Part shown: in pieces, positions 10,087 through 23,210 of the stretch
Position numbering within the stretch: position 1 is the first letter of the stretch
Layout: each line of letters begins with the position of its first letter
Assembly (NCBI RefSeq): GCF_019145475.1
Contig: NZ_JAHTKI010000006.1
Location: 186,001 to 250,000, forward strand
From: Pseudomonas botevensis
GTDB lineage: Bacteria > Pseudomonadota > Gammaproteobacteria > Pseudomonadales > Pseudomonadaceae
Direction: 5' to 3'
Length of the DNA: 64,000 bases
Made by a program: the position numbers and the translations under genes
Notes under the pieces: model-generated
Told to the model about the DNA's origin: nothing
What the model saw: only the letters and a program-made list of their open reading frames with translations
Database searches by the model: none

Positions 10087-11490
10087 TCACTTCCAGAGCT
10101 GGGCGGCAAACACTACAAGAATGCCGATTGGCGCCACATAGCGCATCAAGAACAGAGACAGGGCGAACAATGCCGGACTGCGCATCGACAACTCATCGCG
10201 CACCGCTTCACGCCCCATCACCCAACCGGCAAACAGCACGAAACACAATCCGCCGAGCGGCAACATGATCCGCGAGGTGAAGAAGTCGACCACGCCGAAG
10301 AAGTCCAGACCGCTCTTCGCACCCCATTGGTAGAGATGGAACAGGCCGTCTTCGTTCACGAAAAATTTGGCTTCCTTCCAGATATTGAAGGAAAACACTG
10401 TACCCAGACCTACGAACCAGCAGCTGAAGGCCAGCCAGAAGGTGACCCAGGCGCGGCTGATTTTTGTGCGCTCAACCAGATACGCCACCATCGGCTCGAG
10501 CAGGGAAATCGCCGAACTCCACGCCGCCACCGCCACCAGCACGAAGAACACCACGCCCATCAACTGCCCGAACGCCACGTTACCGAACGCGAATGGCAGG
10601 CTGACGAACATCAGGCCCGGACCTTCGCTCGGGTTCAGGCCGGCGGCGAACACAATCGGGAACAACGCCAAGCCCGCCACCAGCGAAATAAAGGTGTCGA
10701 GCAGCGCAATGCCGACGACCGTCCCGGTCATCGACGAATGTTTAGGCATATAGGCGCCGTAGATCATGATCGACCCCACACCGACGCTCAGCGAGAAGAA
10801 CGCGTGCCCCATCGCCGGCAGCAAGCCGTCGAGGACCTTTTCCGGGTGGAAGTCGAACATGAAATGCATGCCTTCCATGAAATGCCCGGTGGTCATGCTG
10901 TACCCCAGCAACACCAGAACCATCACGAACAGCAGCGGCATCATGATGCGCAGGCTGCGCTCGAGCCCGGCCACCACGCCTTTGGCGATCACCACGGCCG
11001 ACAGCAGCATGAAAACTGTGTGCCAAAGTGTCAGACGCCATGGATCGGCGATGACATTTCCGAAATAAGCCCCGACCTGATCGGCGGACACGCCCTGGAA
11101 GTCACCACGCCCCATGTCGATGATGTAATCCAGCGACCAGCCGCCCACCACGCTATAGAAAGACAGGATCAGCAGCGCCGTGATCATCCCGGCAAATGCG
11201 CCCCACGACCACTTGGCCGAGTGTCCGGCCTCCAGCGCCAGCGTCTTCAGGGCGTTGGCCGGACTTTGCCGGGCGCGCCGGCCGATCAGGGTTTCGGCGA
11301 GCATCACCGGGATCCCGATCAGCGCGATGCAGGCCAGAAACATCAGCACGAAGGCGCCACCGCCGTAGACCCCGACCATGTACGGGAATTTCCAGATGCT
11401 GCCCAGTCCCACGGCCGAACCGGTCGCGGCGAGTATGAATACCCAGCGGCTAGCCCAACTGCCGTGGACAGAAACCTTGTCTGTCGACAT
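10087..11490 (-). CDS. neurotransmitter:sodium symporter (NSS/SNF) family transporter
   Basis: Inner-membrane Na+-coupled amino-acid-type transporter with a LeuT fold. The 467-residue product has the TM1 signature SWASRWVFILAATGSAVGLGSIWKFPY and about 11-12 hydrophobic segments. The substrate cannot be told from sequence. It lies directly upstream of ratA and divergent from smpB. Confidence 0.9.
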   Translation of the reverse strand: MSTDKVSVHGSWASRWVFILAATGSAVGLGSIWKFPYMVGVYGGGAFVLMFLACIALIGIPVMLAETLIGRRARQSPANALKTLALEAGHSAKWSWGAFAGMITALLILSFYSVVGGWSLDYIIDMGRGDFQGVSADQVGAYFGNVIADPWRLTLWHTVFMLLSAVVIAKGVVAGLERSLRIMMPLLFVMVLVLLGYSMTTGHFMEGMHFMFDFHPEKVLDGLLPAMGHAFFSLSVGVGSIMIYGAYMPKHSSMTGTVVGIALLDTFISLVAGLALFPIVFAAGLNPSEGPGLMFVSLPFAFGNVAFGQLMGVVFFVLVAVAAWSSAISLLEPMVAYLVERTKISRAWVTFWLAFSCWFVGLGTVFSFNIWKEAKFFVNEDGLFHLYQWGAKSGLDFFGVVDFFTSRIMLPLGGLCFVLFAGWVMGREAVRDELSMRSPALFALSLFLMRYVAPIGILVVFAAQLWK

Positions 11491-11609
11491 CGTTTATCAC
11501 GCCCAAGCGTTAGAAAAAGAGGCCGCATTGTCCGGGATTCACTCAACCTGCTCAAGCACGCAGCATCACCGTAGCCGACGACCATTTATCTCCATATAAT
11601 GCCGCCCCT

Positions 11610-12092
11610 ATGGCTAAACAGAAGAAACACCCAACAGGAACCATCGCGCAGAACAAAAAGGCGCGACACGATTACTTCATCGAGCACAAGTTCGAGGCTG
11701 GTCTGGTTCTGGCCGGCTGGGAAGTAAAAAGTCTGCGGGCGAGCAAGCTGCAACTGGTCGACAGTTACGTGCTGCTCAAGGATGGCGAAGCGTGGCTGCT
11801 CGGCAGTCACATCACGCCTCTGATGACCGCCAGTACCCACGTCATCGCCGACCCGGTGCGCACCCGCAAACTGTTGCTCAACCGCCGGGAGCTGGAAAAG
11901 CTTTCCGCGGCCGTGCAGCAGAAGGGTTATGCCTGTGTCTGCCTGTCCTTCTACTGGAGCAAGCACATGGTCAAGTGCGAGATTGCTCTGGGCAAGGGCA
12001 AGAAGGAATACGACAAGCGTGACACCGAGCGCGAACGCGACGCGGGTCGCGAGTTGCAGCGTGCGGTGCGCAACAAGGGCAAGGAAGACTGA
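11610..12092 (+). CDS. smpB: SsrA-binding protein SmpB
   Basis: Binds tmRNA and delivers it to stalled ribosomes for trans-translation. The 160-residue product has the OB-fold core ([32 protein letters not shown]) and the basic C-terminal tail ending KGKED that inserts into the mRNA channel. Its RNA partner ssrA lies about 9 kb downstream in the same window. Confidence 0.97.
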   Translation: MAKQKKHPTGTIAQNKKARHDYFIEHKFEAGLVLAGWEVKSLRASKLQLVDSYVLLKDGEAWLLGSHITPLMTASTHVIADPVRTRKLLLNRRELEKLSAAVQQKGYACVCLSFYWSKHMVKCEIALGKGKKEYDKRDTERERDAGRELQRAVRNKGKED

Positions 12093-12110
12093 TTTCCGCT
12101 GCCCCTGAAG

Positions 12111-12205
12111 CGCATTCGCGAGCAAGCCCGCTCCCACGCCCTTGGAGCTGACCGAGTTATCGGCCAGACGCCGAAAACTGTGGGAGCGGGCTTGTTCGCC
12201 AAGCG
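12111..12205. repeat. REPIN (paired inverted REP elements)
   Basis: Two inverted arms, about 12111-12138 and 12180-12205, share GCAAGCCCGCTCCCAC and its complement around a roughly 40-base spacer. This is the typical Pseudomonas REPIN layout. It sits between smpB and the convergent lldR. No REP transposase (RAYT) gene is visible in the window. Confidence 0.85.
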
Positions 12206-12233
12206 ATGTCACGTCAATCCGCGAACGACTTGA

Positions 12234-13001
12234 TCACATCCCCTTGCGCCGCTCCGCCCGAGCCACGCGCTGCACTTCCTGACGCACTTCTTCCAGCACT
12301 TCCTGCACATACAGAATGTGCCGGCTGGACACCTCCCGCGCCTGCTCCGCATGGCCCTCCATGATCGCCAGATACAGTTCCCGATGCTGAGTGATCAGCA
12401 TGTCGCGGGTTTCGGTGCGCTGCTTGTACATGCCGCCGATGTTGGTCACCACGTTGCGCTTGAGCAGATCGAACAGACCGCGAATGGTGTGCAGCAGCAC
12501 CGCGTTATGACTCGCTTCGGCGATTGCCATGTGAAATTTCGCATCCGCCGCGCCCTCTTCCGCCCGGCTCACTTCATCATGTCGCGCGTAGCAATCCTGA
12601 AGCTCTTCGAACGCTGTCGTGAGGCGTTCACGGTCGACATCGGTTGCGCGCAATGCTGCGTAATAGGCGCACGATGCCTCCAGAGTGTGCCGAAACTCCA
12701 GCAGATCGCGCTGCGCGTCGGGATTGCTTTCGAGCAATTGCAGCAGCGGATCGCTGAACGTCGAACCCAGGGTTTCCACCACATAATTGCCGCCGCCCTG
12801 GCGACTGACCAGCAACCCCTTGGCCGCCAGCTTCTGAATCGCCTCACGCAACGACGGGCGTGAAACACCGAATTGTTCGGCGAGTGTGCGCTCGGCCGGC
12901 AGACGCTCGCCGGACTTCAGCGTGCCCTCGAGGATCATCCCCTCGAGTCGCTCGACAATATCGTCAGACAAACGGCGCTGACGAATCTGATCAAACCCCA
13001 T
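12234..13001 (-). CDS. lldR: lactate-responsive GntR/FadR-family regulator LldR
   Basis: The 255-residue protein has an N-terminal GntR winged helix (residues 8-75, with RLPAERTLAEQFGVSRPSLREAI) and a C-terminal FCD ligand domain with conserved Asp/His metal or lactate ligands. It is divergent from lldP, and a matching palindrome is present between them. The family represses lactate genes until lactate binds. Confidence 0.93.
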   Translation of the reverse strand: MGFDQIRQRRLSDDIVERLEGMILEGTLKSGERLPAERTLAEQFGVSRPSLREAIQKLAAKGLLVSRQGGGNYVVETLGSTFSDPLLQLLESNPDAQRDLLEFRHTLEASCAYYAALRATDVDRERLTTAFEELQDCYARHDEVSRAEEGAADAKFHMAIAEASHNAVLLHTIRGLFDLLKRNVVTNIGGMYKQRTETRDMLITQHRELYLAIMEGHAEQAREVSSRHILYVQEVLEEVRQEVQRVARAERRKGM

Positions 13002-13148
13002 AACTCATTTCTCCACGATCCCGACCGCTCGCCGGGCTCTCTATTCTGGCTCATCCGCGCCTTGCCGACACCTGCCAGACGACATCCGCAAAACCAGATC
13101 AGATCCGCCTCTGCACCGGTTATTCGACAAAAGTTTCAGGGCGGCAAA

Positions 13149-13212
13149 TTGACACACCGATATCAAGGCTTTTACCCTAGCCAACAGCGATTGTAAATTG
13201 GTCTTACCAATT
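13149..13212 (+). promoter_or_regulatory. lldP promoter and LldR-type operator
   Basis: A -35 TTGACA (13149-13154) and a weaker -10 TACCCT (13173-13178) face lldP. Just downstream is the perfect palindrome AATTGGT-CTT-ACCAATT (13196-13212). It fits the TGGTnnnACCA core used by FadR-subfamily regulators such as LldR. A repressor there would block initiation or early elongation. Confidence 0.8.
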
Positions 13213-13263
13213 ATCCAAGAACGCTGACAGTGCCTGACCAACAACAATTAGGGGCCACCCCAT

Positions 13264-14958
13264 ATGCAAACCTGGCAACAGCTCTACAGCCCGCTCGGCA
13301 GTCTCGGCGTGTCCGCACTCGCGGCCGTCATCCCCATCGTGTTCTTCTTCCTCGCCCTGGCGGTGTTCCGCCTCAAGGGCCATGTCGCTGGCAGCATCAC
13401 GCTGGCGCTGGCCATTCTCGTGGCAATCTTCGCGTTCAAGATGCCGGTCGACATGGCGCTCGCCGCCGCTGGATATGGCTTCGCCTATGGTCTGTGGCCG
13501 ATTGCCTGGATCATTGTCGCGGCGGTGTTCCTGTACAAACTGACGGTCAAGAGCGGCCAGTTCGAAGTCATCCGCAGCTCGGTGCTGTCGATCACTGACG
13601 ATCAGCGTCTGCAAGTTCTGCTGATCGGGTTTTGCTTCGGCGCGTTCCTGGAAGGTGCCGCCGGCTTCGGCGCACCGGTGGCAATCACGGCCGCCCTGCT
13701 GGTCGGCCTGGGCTTCAACCCGCTGTACGCCGCCGGCCTGTGCCTGATTGCCAACACTGCGCCCGTAGCGTTTGGCGCCCTGGGGATTCCGATCATCGTC
13801 GCCGGTCAGGTCACCGGGATCGACGCATTCAAGATCGGCGCCATGACCGGCCGCCAACTGCCGCTGCTGTCGCTGTTCGTACCGTTCTGGCTGGTGTTCA
13901 TGATGGACGGTCTGCGCGGCGTGCGCGAAACCTGGCCGGCAGCACTGGTAGCAGGCCTGAGCTTTGCGGTGACCCAATACTTCACCTCGAACTTCATCGG
14001 CCCGGAACTGCCGGACATCACTTCGGCGCTGGCCAGCCTGATCTGCCTGACCCTGTTCCTCAAAGTCTGGCAACCCAAGCGCGCCGCCGGCCAGCACATT
14101 GCCGGCGCCGTGTCGGCCTCCGTGGTCAGCGCCAGCGTCGGCGGTTTCGGCCAGAAGCGCACCACCGTGGCGTCGCCCTACAGCTTCGGGGAAATTTTCA
14201 AGGCCTGGTCGCCGTTCCTGATCCTCACCGTGCTGGTCACAATCTGGACCCTCAAGCCGTTCAAGGCGATGTTCGCCGCCGGCGGGTCGATGTACGCCTG
14301 GGTCTTCAACTTCGCCATCCCGCACCTTGATCAACTGGTGATCAAGACCGCGCCGATCGTGGCGACTCCGACAGCCATTCCGGCCGTGTTCAAACTCGAC
14401 CCGATTTCGGCGACCGGCACGGCCATTTTCTTCTCCGCGCTGATCTCGATGCTGGTGCTGAAAATCAATTTCAAAACTGGTCTGACCACTTTGAAAGAAA
14501 CCTTCTACGAACTGCGCTGGCCCATTCTGTCGATCGGCATGGTGCTGGCGTTTGCCTTCGTCACCAACTACTCCGGCATGTCTTCAACCATGGCCCTGGT
14601 ACTGGCGGCGACCGGTGCGGCGTTCCCGTTTTTCTCACCGTTCCTAGGCTGGCTGGGGGTGTTCCTCACCGGTTCCGATACCTCGTCCAACGCGCTGTTC
14701 AGTTCGCTGCAGGCCACCACCGCGCACCAGATTGGCGTCAACGACACCCTGCTGGTGGCGGCCAATACCAGCGGCGGCGTGACCGGCAAGATGATCTCGC
14801 CACAATCGATCGCCGTGGCGTGCGCCGCGACCGGTCTGGTGGGCAAGGAATCGGATCTGTTCCGCTTCACCCTCAAGCACAGCCTATTCTTTGCAACGAT
14901 TGTCGGCCTGATCACCCTGGCTCAGGCCTACTGGTTCACCGGCATGCTGGTGCATTGA
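13264..14958 (+). CDS. lldP: L-lactate permease
   Basis: LctP-family inner-membrane lactate/H+ symporter of 564 residues with about 12-14 hydrophobic segments. Family features include [16 protein letters not shown] near residue 130 and [17 protein letters not shown] near residue 480. It is the first gene of the lactate block. About 150 bases separate it from lutA, and two hairpins lie in that gap. Confidence 0.95.
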   Translation: MQTWQQLYSPLGSLGVSALAAVIPIVFFFLALAVFRLKGHVAGSITLALAILVAIFAFKMPVDMALAAAGYGFAYGLWPIAWIIVAAVFLYKLTVKSGQFEVIRSSVLSITDDQRLQVLLIGFCFGAFLEGAAGFGAPVAITAALLVGLGFNPLYAAGLCLIANTAPVAFGALGIPIIVAGQVTGIDAFKIGAMTGRQLPLLSLFVPFWLVFMMDGLRGVRETWPAALVAGLSFAVTQYFTSNFIGPELPDITSALASLICLTLFLKVWQPKRAAGQHIAGAVSASVVSASVGGFGQKRTTVASPYSFGEIFKAWSPFLILTVLVTIWTLKPFKAMFAAGGSMYAWVFNFAIPHLDQLVIKTAPIVATPTAIPAVFKLDPISATGTAIFFSALISMLVLKINFKTGLTTLKETFYELRWPILSIGMVLAFAFVTNYSGMSSTMALVLAATGAAFPFFSPFLGWLGVFLTGSDTSSNALFSSLQATTAHQIGVNDTLLVAANTSGGVTGKMISPQSIAVACAATGLVGKESDLFRFTLKHSLFFATIVGLITLAQAYWFTGMLVH

Positions 14959-14983
14959 GACTACAAGCGACATTGAAATAACC

Positions 14984-15068
14984 GACGCCTGAGGGAGATT
15001 CCGGCGTCAGCAATTCACAACCTGGTCTGTAAGGCTGCTGAAAGCCATTTTCTCTATATTCAGCAGCC
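14984..15068 (+). other. two hairpins between lldP and lutA
   Basis: The first pairs 14984-14989 with 15003-15008 (GACGCC/GGCGTC). The second pairs 15033-15042 with 15059-15068 (GGCTGCTGAA/TTCAGCAGCC, perfect 10 bp). Neither is followed by a T run, so they probably protect or process the transcript, allowing different levels of permease and oxidase. Confidence 0.55.
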
Positions 15069-15108
15069 TCAGCGGACGGATAACCGGGACAACCCGGAGA
15101 CACGCCTG

Positions 15109-15933
15109 ATGAGCGAGCTTTTTTACAACGCCGTGCCCAATGCGACCCGTGTCGCACCACCACTGCCCGAACCCCGGCAATACCCCAGCGAGAAGCCGTC
15201 GCGGGTCTATCTGTTCGGGACGTGCGTGGTCGACCTGTTTTACCCCGAAGCCGGGATGGACGCGATCCACCTGCTGGAGCGCGAGGGCATTCGGGTCGAC
15301 TACCCGCAAGGGCAGAGTTGCTGCGGACAACCGGCCTACACCTCGGGTTACACCGAGCAGGCACGGACGGTGGCGCGCTCACAACTGGCGCTGTTTGCCG
15401 GTGACTGGCCGGTGGTGGTGCCGTCAGGTTCCTGCGCCGGCATGATCCGCGAGCACTACGCCGATCTGTTCAAGGACGAGCCGCAAACGTTGCAACAGGT
15501 TCAGGCCCTCGCGGCACGAACCTATGAACTGGCCGAGTTCCTGTTGTTTGTCTGCAAGGTGCAGCTCAAGGACAGCGGCGCTCCGGTCAAAGTGGCGCTG
15601 CACACTTCGTGTTCGGCCCGGCGGGAAATGAACACCCACCTGCACGGCCGCGAGTTGTTGGCGCAGTTGAGCAACGTGGAACGGGTCAACCACGACCATG
15701 AAAGCGAATGCTGTGGCTTCGGTGGGACATTCAGCGTCCGTATGCCAGACATTTCCGGCGCAATGGTGGCCGACAAGACCCGGGCGTTGAAGGAATCCGG
15801 CGCGCATCAGGTACTCAGTGCCGATTGCGGCTGCCTGATGAACATCAACGGCTCACTGGAAAAACAGAAGGAAGCGCTGCGCGGCCAGCATCTGGCCAGT
15901 TTCCTCTGGCAGCGTACCGGAGGTGCCCGATGA
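15109..15933 (+). CDS. lutA: lactate utilization protein LutA (LldE)
   Basis: Subunit of the Fe-S L-lactate oxidase LutABC. The 274-residue product carries two CCG cysteine-rich domains, with SCCGQPAYTSGY and ECCGFGGTFSVR. It is some 30 residues longer at the N terminus than typical LutA/YkgE; no other start with a ribosome site is clearer. The stop overlaps the lutB start (ATGA). Confidence 0.93.
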   Translation: MSELFYNAVPNATRVAPPLPEPRQYPSEKPSRVYLFGTCVVDLFYPEAGMDAIHLLEREGIRVDYPQGQSCCGQPAYTSGYTEQARTVARSQLALFAGDWPVVVPSGSCAGMIREHYADLFKDEPQTLQQVQALAARTYELAEFLLFVCKVQLKDSGAPVKVALHTSCSARREMNTHLHGRELLAQLSNVERVNHDHESECCGFGGTFSVRMPDISGAMVADKTRALKESGAHQVLSADCGCLMNINGSLEKQKEALRGQHLASFLWQRTGGAR

Positions 15934-17384
15934 GCACTTCCACGATTATTCCTACGGTTGCCGTAGAAGAAGATTTCCGCACCCGGGCACACAACGCCCT
16001 GGGTGACCAGCAGTTGCGGAACAACTTCCGCACGGCCATGGACTCACTGATGACCAAGCGGGCAGCCGCTTTCAGTGATGCCCATGAACGAGAACACCTG
16101 CGCGCACTGGGCAATGCGATCAAGGCCCGCGCGCTCTCCAAGTTGCCCGACCTGCTCGAGCAACTGGAACAGAACCTGACCCGCAACGGTGTGACAGTGC
16201 ACTGGGCGGAAACGGTGGACGAGGCCAATGGCATCGTTCTTTCGATCATCCGTGCTCACGAGGCGCGGCAAGTGATCAAGGGCAAATCGATGGTCAGCGA
16301 AGAGATGGAGATGAACCATTTCCTCGAGGCTCGGGACATTGAATGTCTGGAGTCCGACATGGGGGAGTACATCGTCCAGCTCGACCACGAGAAGCCTTCT
16401 CACATAATCATGCCGGCAATCCACAAGAATGCCGGTCAGGTCGCGTCCTTGTTCCACGACAAACTTGGCGTGGAGTACACCAAGGACGTTGACCAACTCA
16501 TTCAGATCGGTCGCAGGGTCCTGCGGCAGAAATTCTTCGAAGCGGACATCGGCGTCTCCGGCGTCAACTTCGCCGTGGCCGAAACCGGCACCCTGCTGCT
16601 GGTGGAAAACGAAGGCAACGGGCGCATGACCACCACCGTGCCGCCGGTCCACATCGCCGTCACCGGTATCGAAAAGGTCGTGGAAAACCTGCGCGACGTG
16701 GTGCCACTGTTGTCGCTGCTGACCCGCTCGGCGCTGGGCATTCCGATCACCACCTACGTCAACATGATTTCCGGTCCGCGCAAGGAACATGAACTCGACG
16801 GCCCCCAGGAAGTGCATCTGGTGCTGCTCGACAACGGTCGCAGCCAGGCCTTCGCCGACAGCGAACTGCGCCAGACCCTGAACTGCATCCGCTGCGGCGC
16901 GTGTATGAATCATTGCCCGGTCTATACCCGAATTGGCGGCCACACCTATGGGGAGGTTTACCCGGGGCCTATCGGAAAAATCATCACCCCGCACATGGTC
17001 GGTCTGGCGAAGGTTCCGGATCACCCGAGCGCGTCGTCGTTATGCGGGGCCTGTGGTGAAGTCTGTCCGGTGAAGATTCCGATCCCGGCCCTGTTGCGCC
17101 GGCTGCGGGAAGAGAACGTCAAGGCGCCGGACGCTCCGCATCAGGTGATGCGCGGCCAGGGCAGCAAGTATTCGCGCAAGGAGCGCTTCATCTGGAACGC
17201 CTGGGCGAAGCTCAACAGCTCGCCGCGTTTGTACCGGTTGTTCGTGTTGTGCGCCACGCGCCTGCGCGCCCTGACGCCCAACAATGTCGGCCCATGGACG
17301 CAAAACCACAGCGCACCGAAACCCGCCGCCCGCTCACTGCACGACATGGCCCGCGAGCATCTGGCCAAACAGGGAGACCGCTGA
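15930..17384 (+). CDS. lutB: lactate utilization iron-sulfur protein LutB (LldF)
   Basis: A 484-residue subunit starting MSTSTIIPTVAV at the ATGA overlap with lutA; an upstream in-frame extension reads through lutA and is not real. It has a LUD domain (about residues 65-300) and two [4Fe-4S] motifs, CIRCGACMNHCP and CGACGEVCP, followed by a C-terminal DUF3390-type segment. Electrons probably flow from lactate through these clusters to the quinone pool. Confidence 0.94.
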   Translation: MSTSTIIPTVAVEEDFRTRAHNALGDQQLRNNFRTAMDSLMTKRAAAFSDAHEREHLRALGNAIKARALSKLPDLLEQLEQNLTRNGVTVHWAETVDEANGIVLSIIRAHEARQVIKGKSMVSEEMEMNHFLEARDIECLESDMGEYIVQLDHEKPSHIIMPAIHKNAGQVASLFHDKLGVEYTKDVDQLIQIGRRVLRQKFFEADIGVSGVNFAVAETGTLLLVENEGNGRMTTTVPPVHIAVTGIEKVVENLRDVVPLLSLLTRSALGIPITTYVNMISGPRKEHELDGPQEVHLVLLDNGRSQAFADSELRQTLNCIRCGACMNHCPVYTRIGGHTYGEVYPGPIGKIITPHMVGLAKVPDHPSASSLCGACGEVCPVKIPIPALLRRLREENVKAPDAPHQVMRGQGSKYSRKERFIWNAWAKLNSSPRLYRLFVLCATRLRALTPNNVGPWTQNHSAPKPAARSLHDMAREHLAKQGDR

Positions 17385-18051
17385 TGAGCGCCAAGCAAAA
17401 TATCCTAGGCAAGCTGCGCAAAAGTCTGACCGGCACCACGCCGATTGCCGACAACTTCGATGTCGAGCTGGTGACCCAGCCCTACACCTACAGCGCCGAA
17501 CAACGCATTCCGCAACTGCGCAAACTGATGGAAGCGGTACACACCGAAATTCATTTGAGCACTGCGGAAGACTGGCCGGTACTGCTCGGACAATTACTGC
17601 GCGACCGTCAGTTACCTAGCCTATTGATCGCACCGACTACGCCCCACGGGCAGCAGATCGCACAGCACTGGTCGAATAATCCCGACCTGCCGACGCTGAA
17701 GTCCTATGACCGGCCGATGGAAGAGTGGAAAGCCGAACTGTTCAACGACACCCCGGCCAGCCTCACCGGCACCCTCGGTGCCATCGCCGCCACCGGTAGC
17801 CTGATTCTCTGGCCGACCCGCGAAGAACCACGCCTCATGAGCCTGGTGCCCACGGTGCATTTCGCCCTGCTCAAGGCCAGTCAGATCCGCGACAACTTCT
17901 ATCAGGTGCAACAGGAGTTCGAGTGGGCGCAAGGCATGCCGACCAACGCCTTGCTGGTGTCCGGCCCGTCGAAAACCGCTGACATCGAACAAGTGCTGGC
18001 CTATGGCGCCCATGGTCCGAAAGATCTGGTGGTATTGATCCTGGAGGACCA

Positions 18052-18055
<4 letters not shown>
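17384..18055 (+). CDS. lutC: lactate utilization protein LutC (LldG)
   Basis: The third LutABC subunit, 223 residues, a single LUD domain with TGTLGAIAATGSLIL and LVPTVHFALLKASQI. The start MSAKQNILGKL overlaps the lutB stop (TGATG), and the stop overlaps the next gene (ATGA), so all four genes are translationally coupled. Confidence 0.93.
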
Positions 18056-20862
<2,807 letters not shown>

Positions 20863-20903
20863 AGAAAAATAGAACCCTTGAGCACGACGGCAGTCCACAG
20901 AAC

Positions 20904-20927
20904 AAGCCCCACAAATCGGGGCTTTTT
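20904..20927 (+). terminator. terminator after the lactate operon
   Basis: AAGCCCC and GGGGCTT around a 7-nt loop, followed by TTT, 41 bases after the dld stop. Confidence 0.85.
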
Positions 20928-20991
20928 CCTCCATTCGGTTGCCCGTCCTGACGGCCAGCGAAGTCTGGATCCTCAGTTCAAGGAGATTCAT

Positions 20992-21273
20992 ATGAAACGT
21001 TCTGTACTGTTAGGTCTGTTCGTTACTGCCTCGATGATGGCCTCCACCTCGTTTGCTGCAAGCAAGCCGGACAGCCTGTGCGAAGCCAATATTCAGACCA
21101 TCGAGAATGCCAAGGCGCAATATCAGACGTCGACGGATCTCAATTCGCGCGTGACGGCCAGTGTGCAAAAGGCCAAGTCACTCAAAGCCGAAGGCAAGAT
21201 CGATGATTGCGTCGCGGAAACCCAGCAAACCATTCTGGAAATCAGAAAAACCTCTAATGGTACGAACAACTGA
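20992..21273 (+). CDS. small exported hypothetical protein
   Basis: A 93-residue protein starting after an AAGGAG site. It has a clear Sec signal peptide (MKRSVLLGLFVTASMMASTSFAA, cleavage expected near residue 23) and a 70-residue mature part, mostly helical, Lys/Asp/Thr-rich, with two cysteines (30 and about 77) that could form a disulfide. I do not recognise the family. It has its own terminator hairpin and stands alone between dld and ssrA. Confidence 0.8.
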   Translation: MKRSVLLGLFVTASMMASTSFAASKPDSLCEANIQTIENAKAQYQTSTDLNSRVTASVQKAKSLKAEGKIDDCVAETQQTILEIRKTSNGTNN

Positions 21274-21283
21274 CCGAGCGTGC

Positions 21284-21303
21284 GGCCAACCTTCGGGTTG
21301 GCC
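21284..21303 (+). terminator. terminator-like hairpin after the small exported protein
   Basis: A perfect 8-bp stem GGCCAACC/GGTTGGCC with a TTCG tetraloop, 10 bases after the stop; no T run follows. Confidence 0.55.
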
Positions 21304-21369
21304 TCGCCCGCCGTTTGGCGTACACTGCACAGGCTTGTTGCTCAACGAGATGTACGGGGCAATGAGTTC

Positions 21370-21759
21370 GGGGCCGATTAGGATTCGACGCCGGTGACGA
21401 AACTTTAGGTGCATGCCGAGTTGGTAACAGAACTCGTAAATCCACTGTTGCAACTTCTTATAGTTGCCAATGACGACCAATACGGTGCTGCTCTCGCTGC
21501 TTAATTGCAGCTGACATGCACTCCTGGTGCCTTCGGGCCCAGCAATCATCAGGGGATGTCTGTAAACCCGAAATGATTGTCATATAGAACAGAATCGCCG
21601 TGCAGTACGTTGTGGACGAAGCGGCTAAAACTTACACAACTCGCCCAAAGCACCCTGCCCGTCGGGTCGCTGAGGGTTAACTCAATAGACACGGCTACGC
21701 ATGTAGTACCGACAGCGGAGCACTGGCGGACGGGGGTTCAAATCCCCCCGGCTCCACCA
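21370..21759 (+). ncRNA. ssrA: transfer-messenger RNA (tmRNA)
   Basis: The 390-nt RNA rescues stalled ribosomes. The 5' end GGGGCCG pairs with CGGCTCC at the 3' end to form the acceptor stem, with CCA encoded at 21757-21759. The T arm GGGGGTTCAAATCCCCC is at 21732-21748. The tag frame runs from the resume codon GCC (21466-21468) to TAA (21502-21504) and encodes ANDDQYGAALAA. The 3' end is the usual integration site for islands, and an integrase gene follows at once. Confidence 0.97.
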
Positions 21760-21770
21760 CTTCAACATCT

Positions 21771-21796
21771 AAAGACGTCCACGGACGTCTTTTTTT
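21771..21796 (+). terminator. terminator just after ssrA
   Basis: AAAGACGTCC/GGACGTCTTT pair around an AC centre and run into TTTTTTT, 12 bases after the tmRNA CCA. If the island begins at the CCA, this terminator is brought in by the island. Confidence 0.85.
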
Positions 21797-21867
21797 GTGC
21801 CTGAGATCCAGTGAAATCACGGGCTTCAGAGCCATTGGCTTCCGCAGACGCATTAAGAGTTCCAGGC

Positions 21868-21926
21868 GTTTTGGTATCCCATTTGGTATCCCGGACCCAC
21901 CGGTGTTATTTTTGGGATACCAAAAC
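21868..21926. repeat. GGTATCCC repeats upstream of the integrase (arm-type sites)
   Basis: GTTTTGGTATCCC (21868-21880) is followed by a direct copy TTTGGTATCCC (21882-21892) and then an exact inverted copy GGGATACCAAAAC (21914-21926). This arrangement directly upstream of int fits integrase arm-binding sites or an int operator. Confidence 0.7.
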
Positions 21927-21945
21927 GGTGTCGGAGGTAGCTCTC

Positions 21946-23129
21946 ATGCCTACTAATGCAACCCGCCTCTCAGACCGCCAACTCAAGGCAGTCAAGGCAA
22001 CAGGAAAAGACTTCGTTCTCACTGACGGCGACGGCCTTCAACTCAGAGTCAGAGCCAGTGGCTCGATGATATGGAATTTCAACTACCGCGAGCCGGTAAC
22101 CAAAAACCGCCTCAATATGGCGCTAGGCATTGACCCCAAGGCTCACCGCGATGAGCTCAGGCAAGCCAAGCTGGCGAAGACCGAACACACACTCGAGAAG
22201 GTGGCCACCGCCTGGTTCGAACTGAAAAAGCATTCCGTCACAACGGCCTACGTCGAAGACATCTGGCGCTCACTCACGCTGCATGTTTTTCCCAGCCTCA
22301 AAGCCCCCCCCTCGCAGACATCACCGCCCCCATGATCATCAAGCTCCTACGCCCGATCGAGGCCAAAGGCAGCCTGGAGACGGTCAAGCGACTTTCCCAA
22401 CGTCTCAACGAAATCATGGCCTACGGCGTCAACTGCGGGCTGGTCTTTGCGAACCCGCTCAGTGGCATTCGGGCAGCCTTCAAGAAACCGCAAAAACAAA
22501 ACATGGCGGCACTTCCTCCCGAAGAACTACCCGACCTGATGCTGGCGATTGCCAACGCCAGCATCAAACGCATCACCCGCTGCCTGATCGAATGGCAACT
22601 GCACACAATGACCCGCCCTGCCGAGGCTGCTGGGACGACCTGGGCAGAAATAGATTTCGAGAAACGCATCTGGACCATTCCAAAGGAGCGCATGAAAAAA
22701 CGCCGTGCGCACCCCATCCCCCTAAGCGACCAGACGCTCGCGCTGCTAGAGACACTCAAGCCCTACAGCGGCCACCGGGAACATGTATTTCCGGCCGACC
22801 GAAATCCGCGTACACACGCAAACAGCCAGACCGCGAACATGGCATTAAAGCGTATGGGCTTCCAGGATCGGTTGGTCAGCCACGGCCTGCGATCAATGGC
22901 CAGCACCATCCTCAACGAACATGGATGGGACCCGGAGTTGATTGAAGTCGCACTCGCCCATGTCGACAAAGACGAAGTCCGAAGCGCGTACAACCGAGCG
23001 GACTACATCGAGCGAAGACGCCCGATGATGACTTGGTGGAGCGACTACATTCAAAAAGCCGCCACCGGCAATTTGTCGGTGACGGCCATTCATGAAAACA
23101 AAAACGGGAACGTCATCCCGTTTCGTTAA
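21946..23129 (+). pseudogene. P4-type tyrosine integrase, frameshifted
   Basis: Site-specific recombinase expected to act on the ssrA 3' end. The first frame (21946-22335, starting MPTNATRLSDRQLK after GGAGG) holds the N-terminal DUF4102 and SAM-like segments. The second frame (to 23129) holds the catalytic domain with Arg in TRPAEAAG, HGLR, LAHV and the nucleophile Tyr in AYNRADY. The break is at a run of eight C (22307-22314). One more C joins the two into about 394 residues reading KAPPLADITAPMIIKLL, the normal family sequence. It may be a true pseudogene, a sequencing error or a slippage site. Confidence 0.85.
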
Positions 23130-23140
23130 TCAGTTCCTAC

Positions 23141-23210
23141 TGGCGACAGCGGCGACACTGGCGACAACCCACTTATTTAGCGGTCCTGCGCATGGCGACA
23201 AAGCGGCGAC
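23141..23210 (+). repeat. left iteron block, arm of a 70-bp inverted repeat
   Basis: 23141-23170 contains three 9-base units GGCGACANN in tandem. A 19-base spacer follows, then 23190-23210 with two more GGCGAC units. The palindrome GGCGAC-C-GTCGCC occupies 23205-23217. The first 30 bases are exactly the reverse complement of 25507-25536, and the last 21 match the reverse complement of 25467-25487 at 20 positions, with the same 19-base spacing. Confidence 0.85.
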
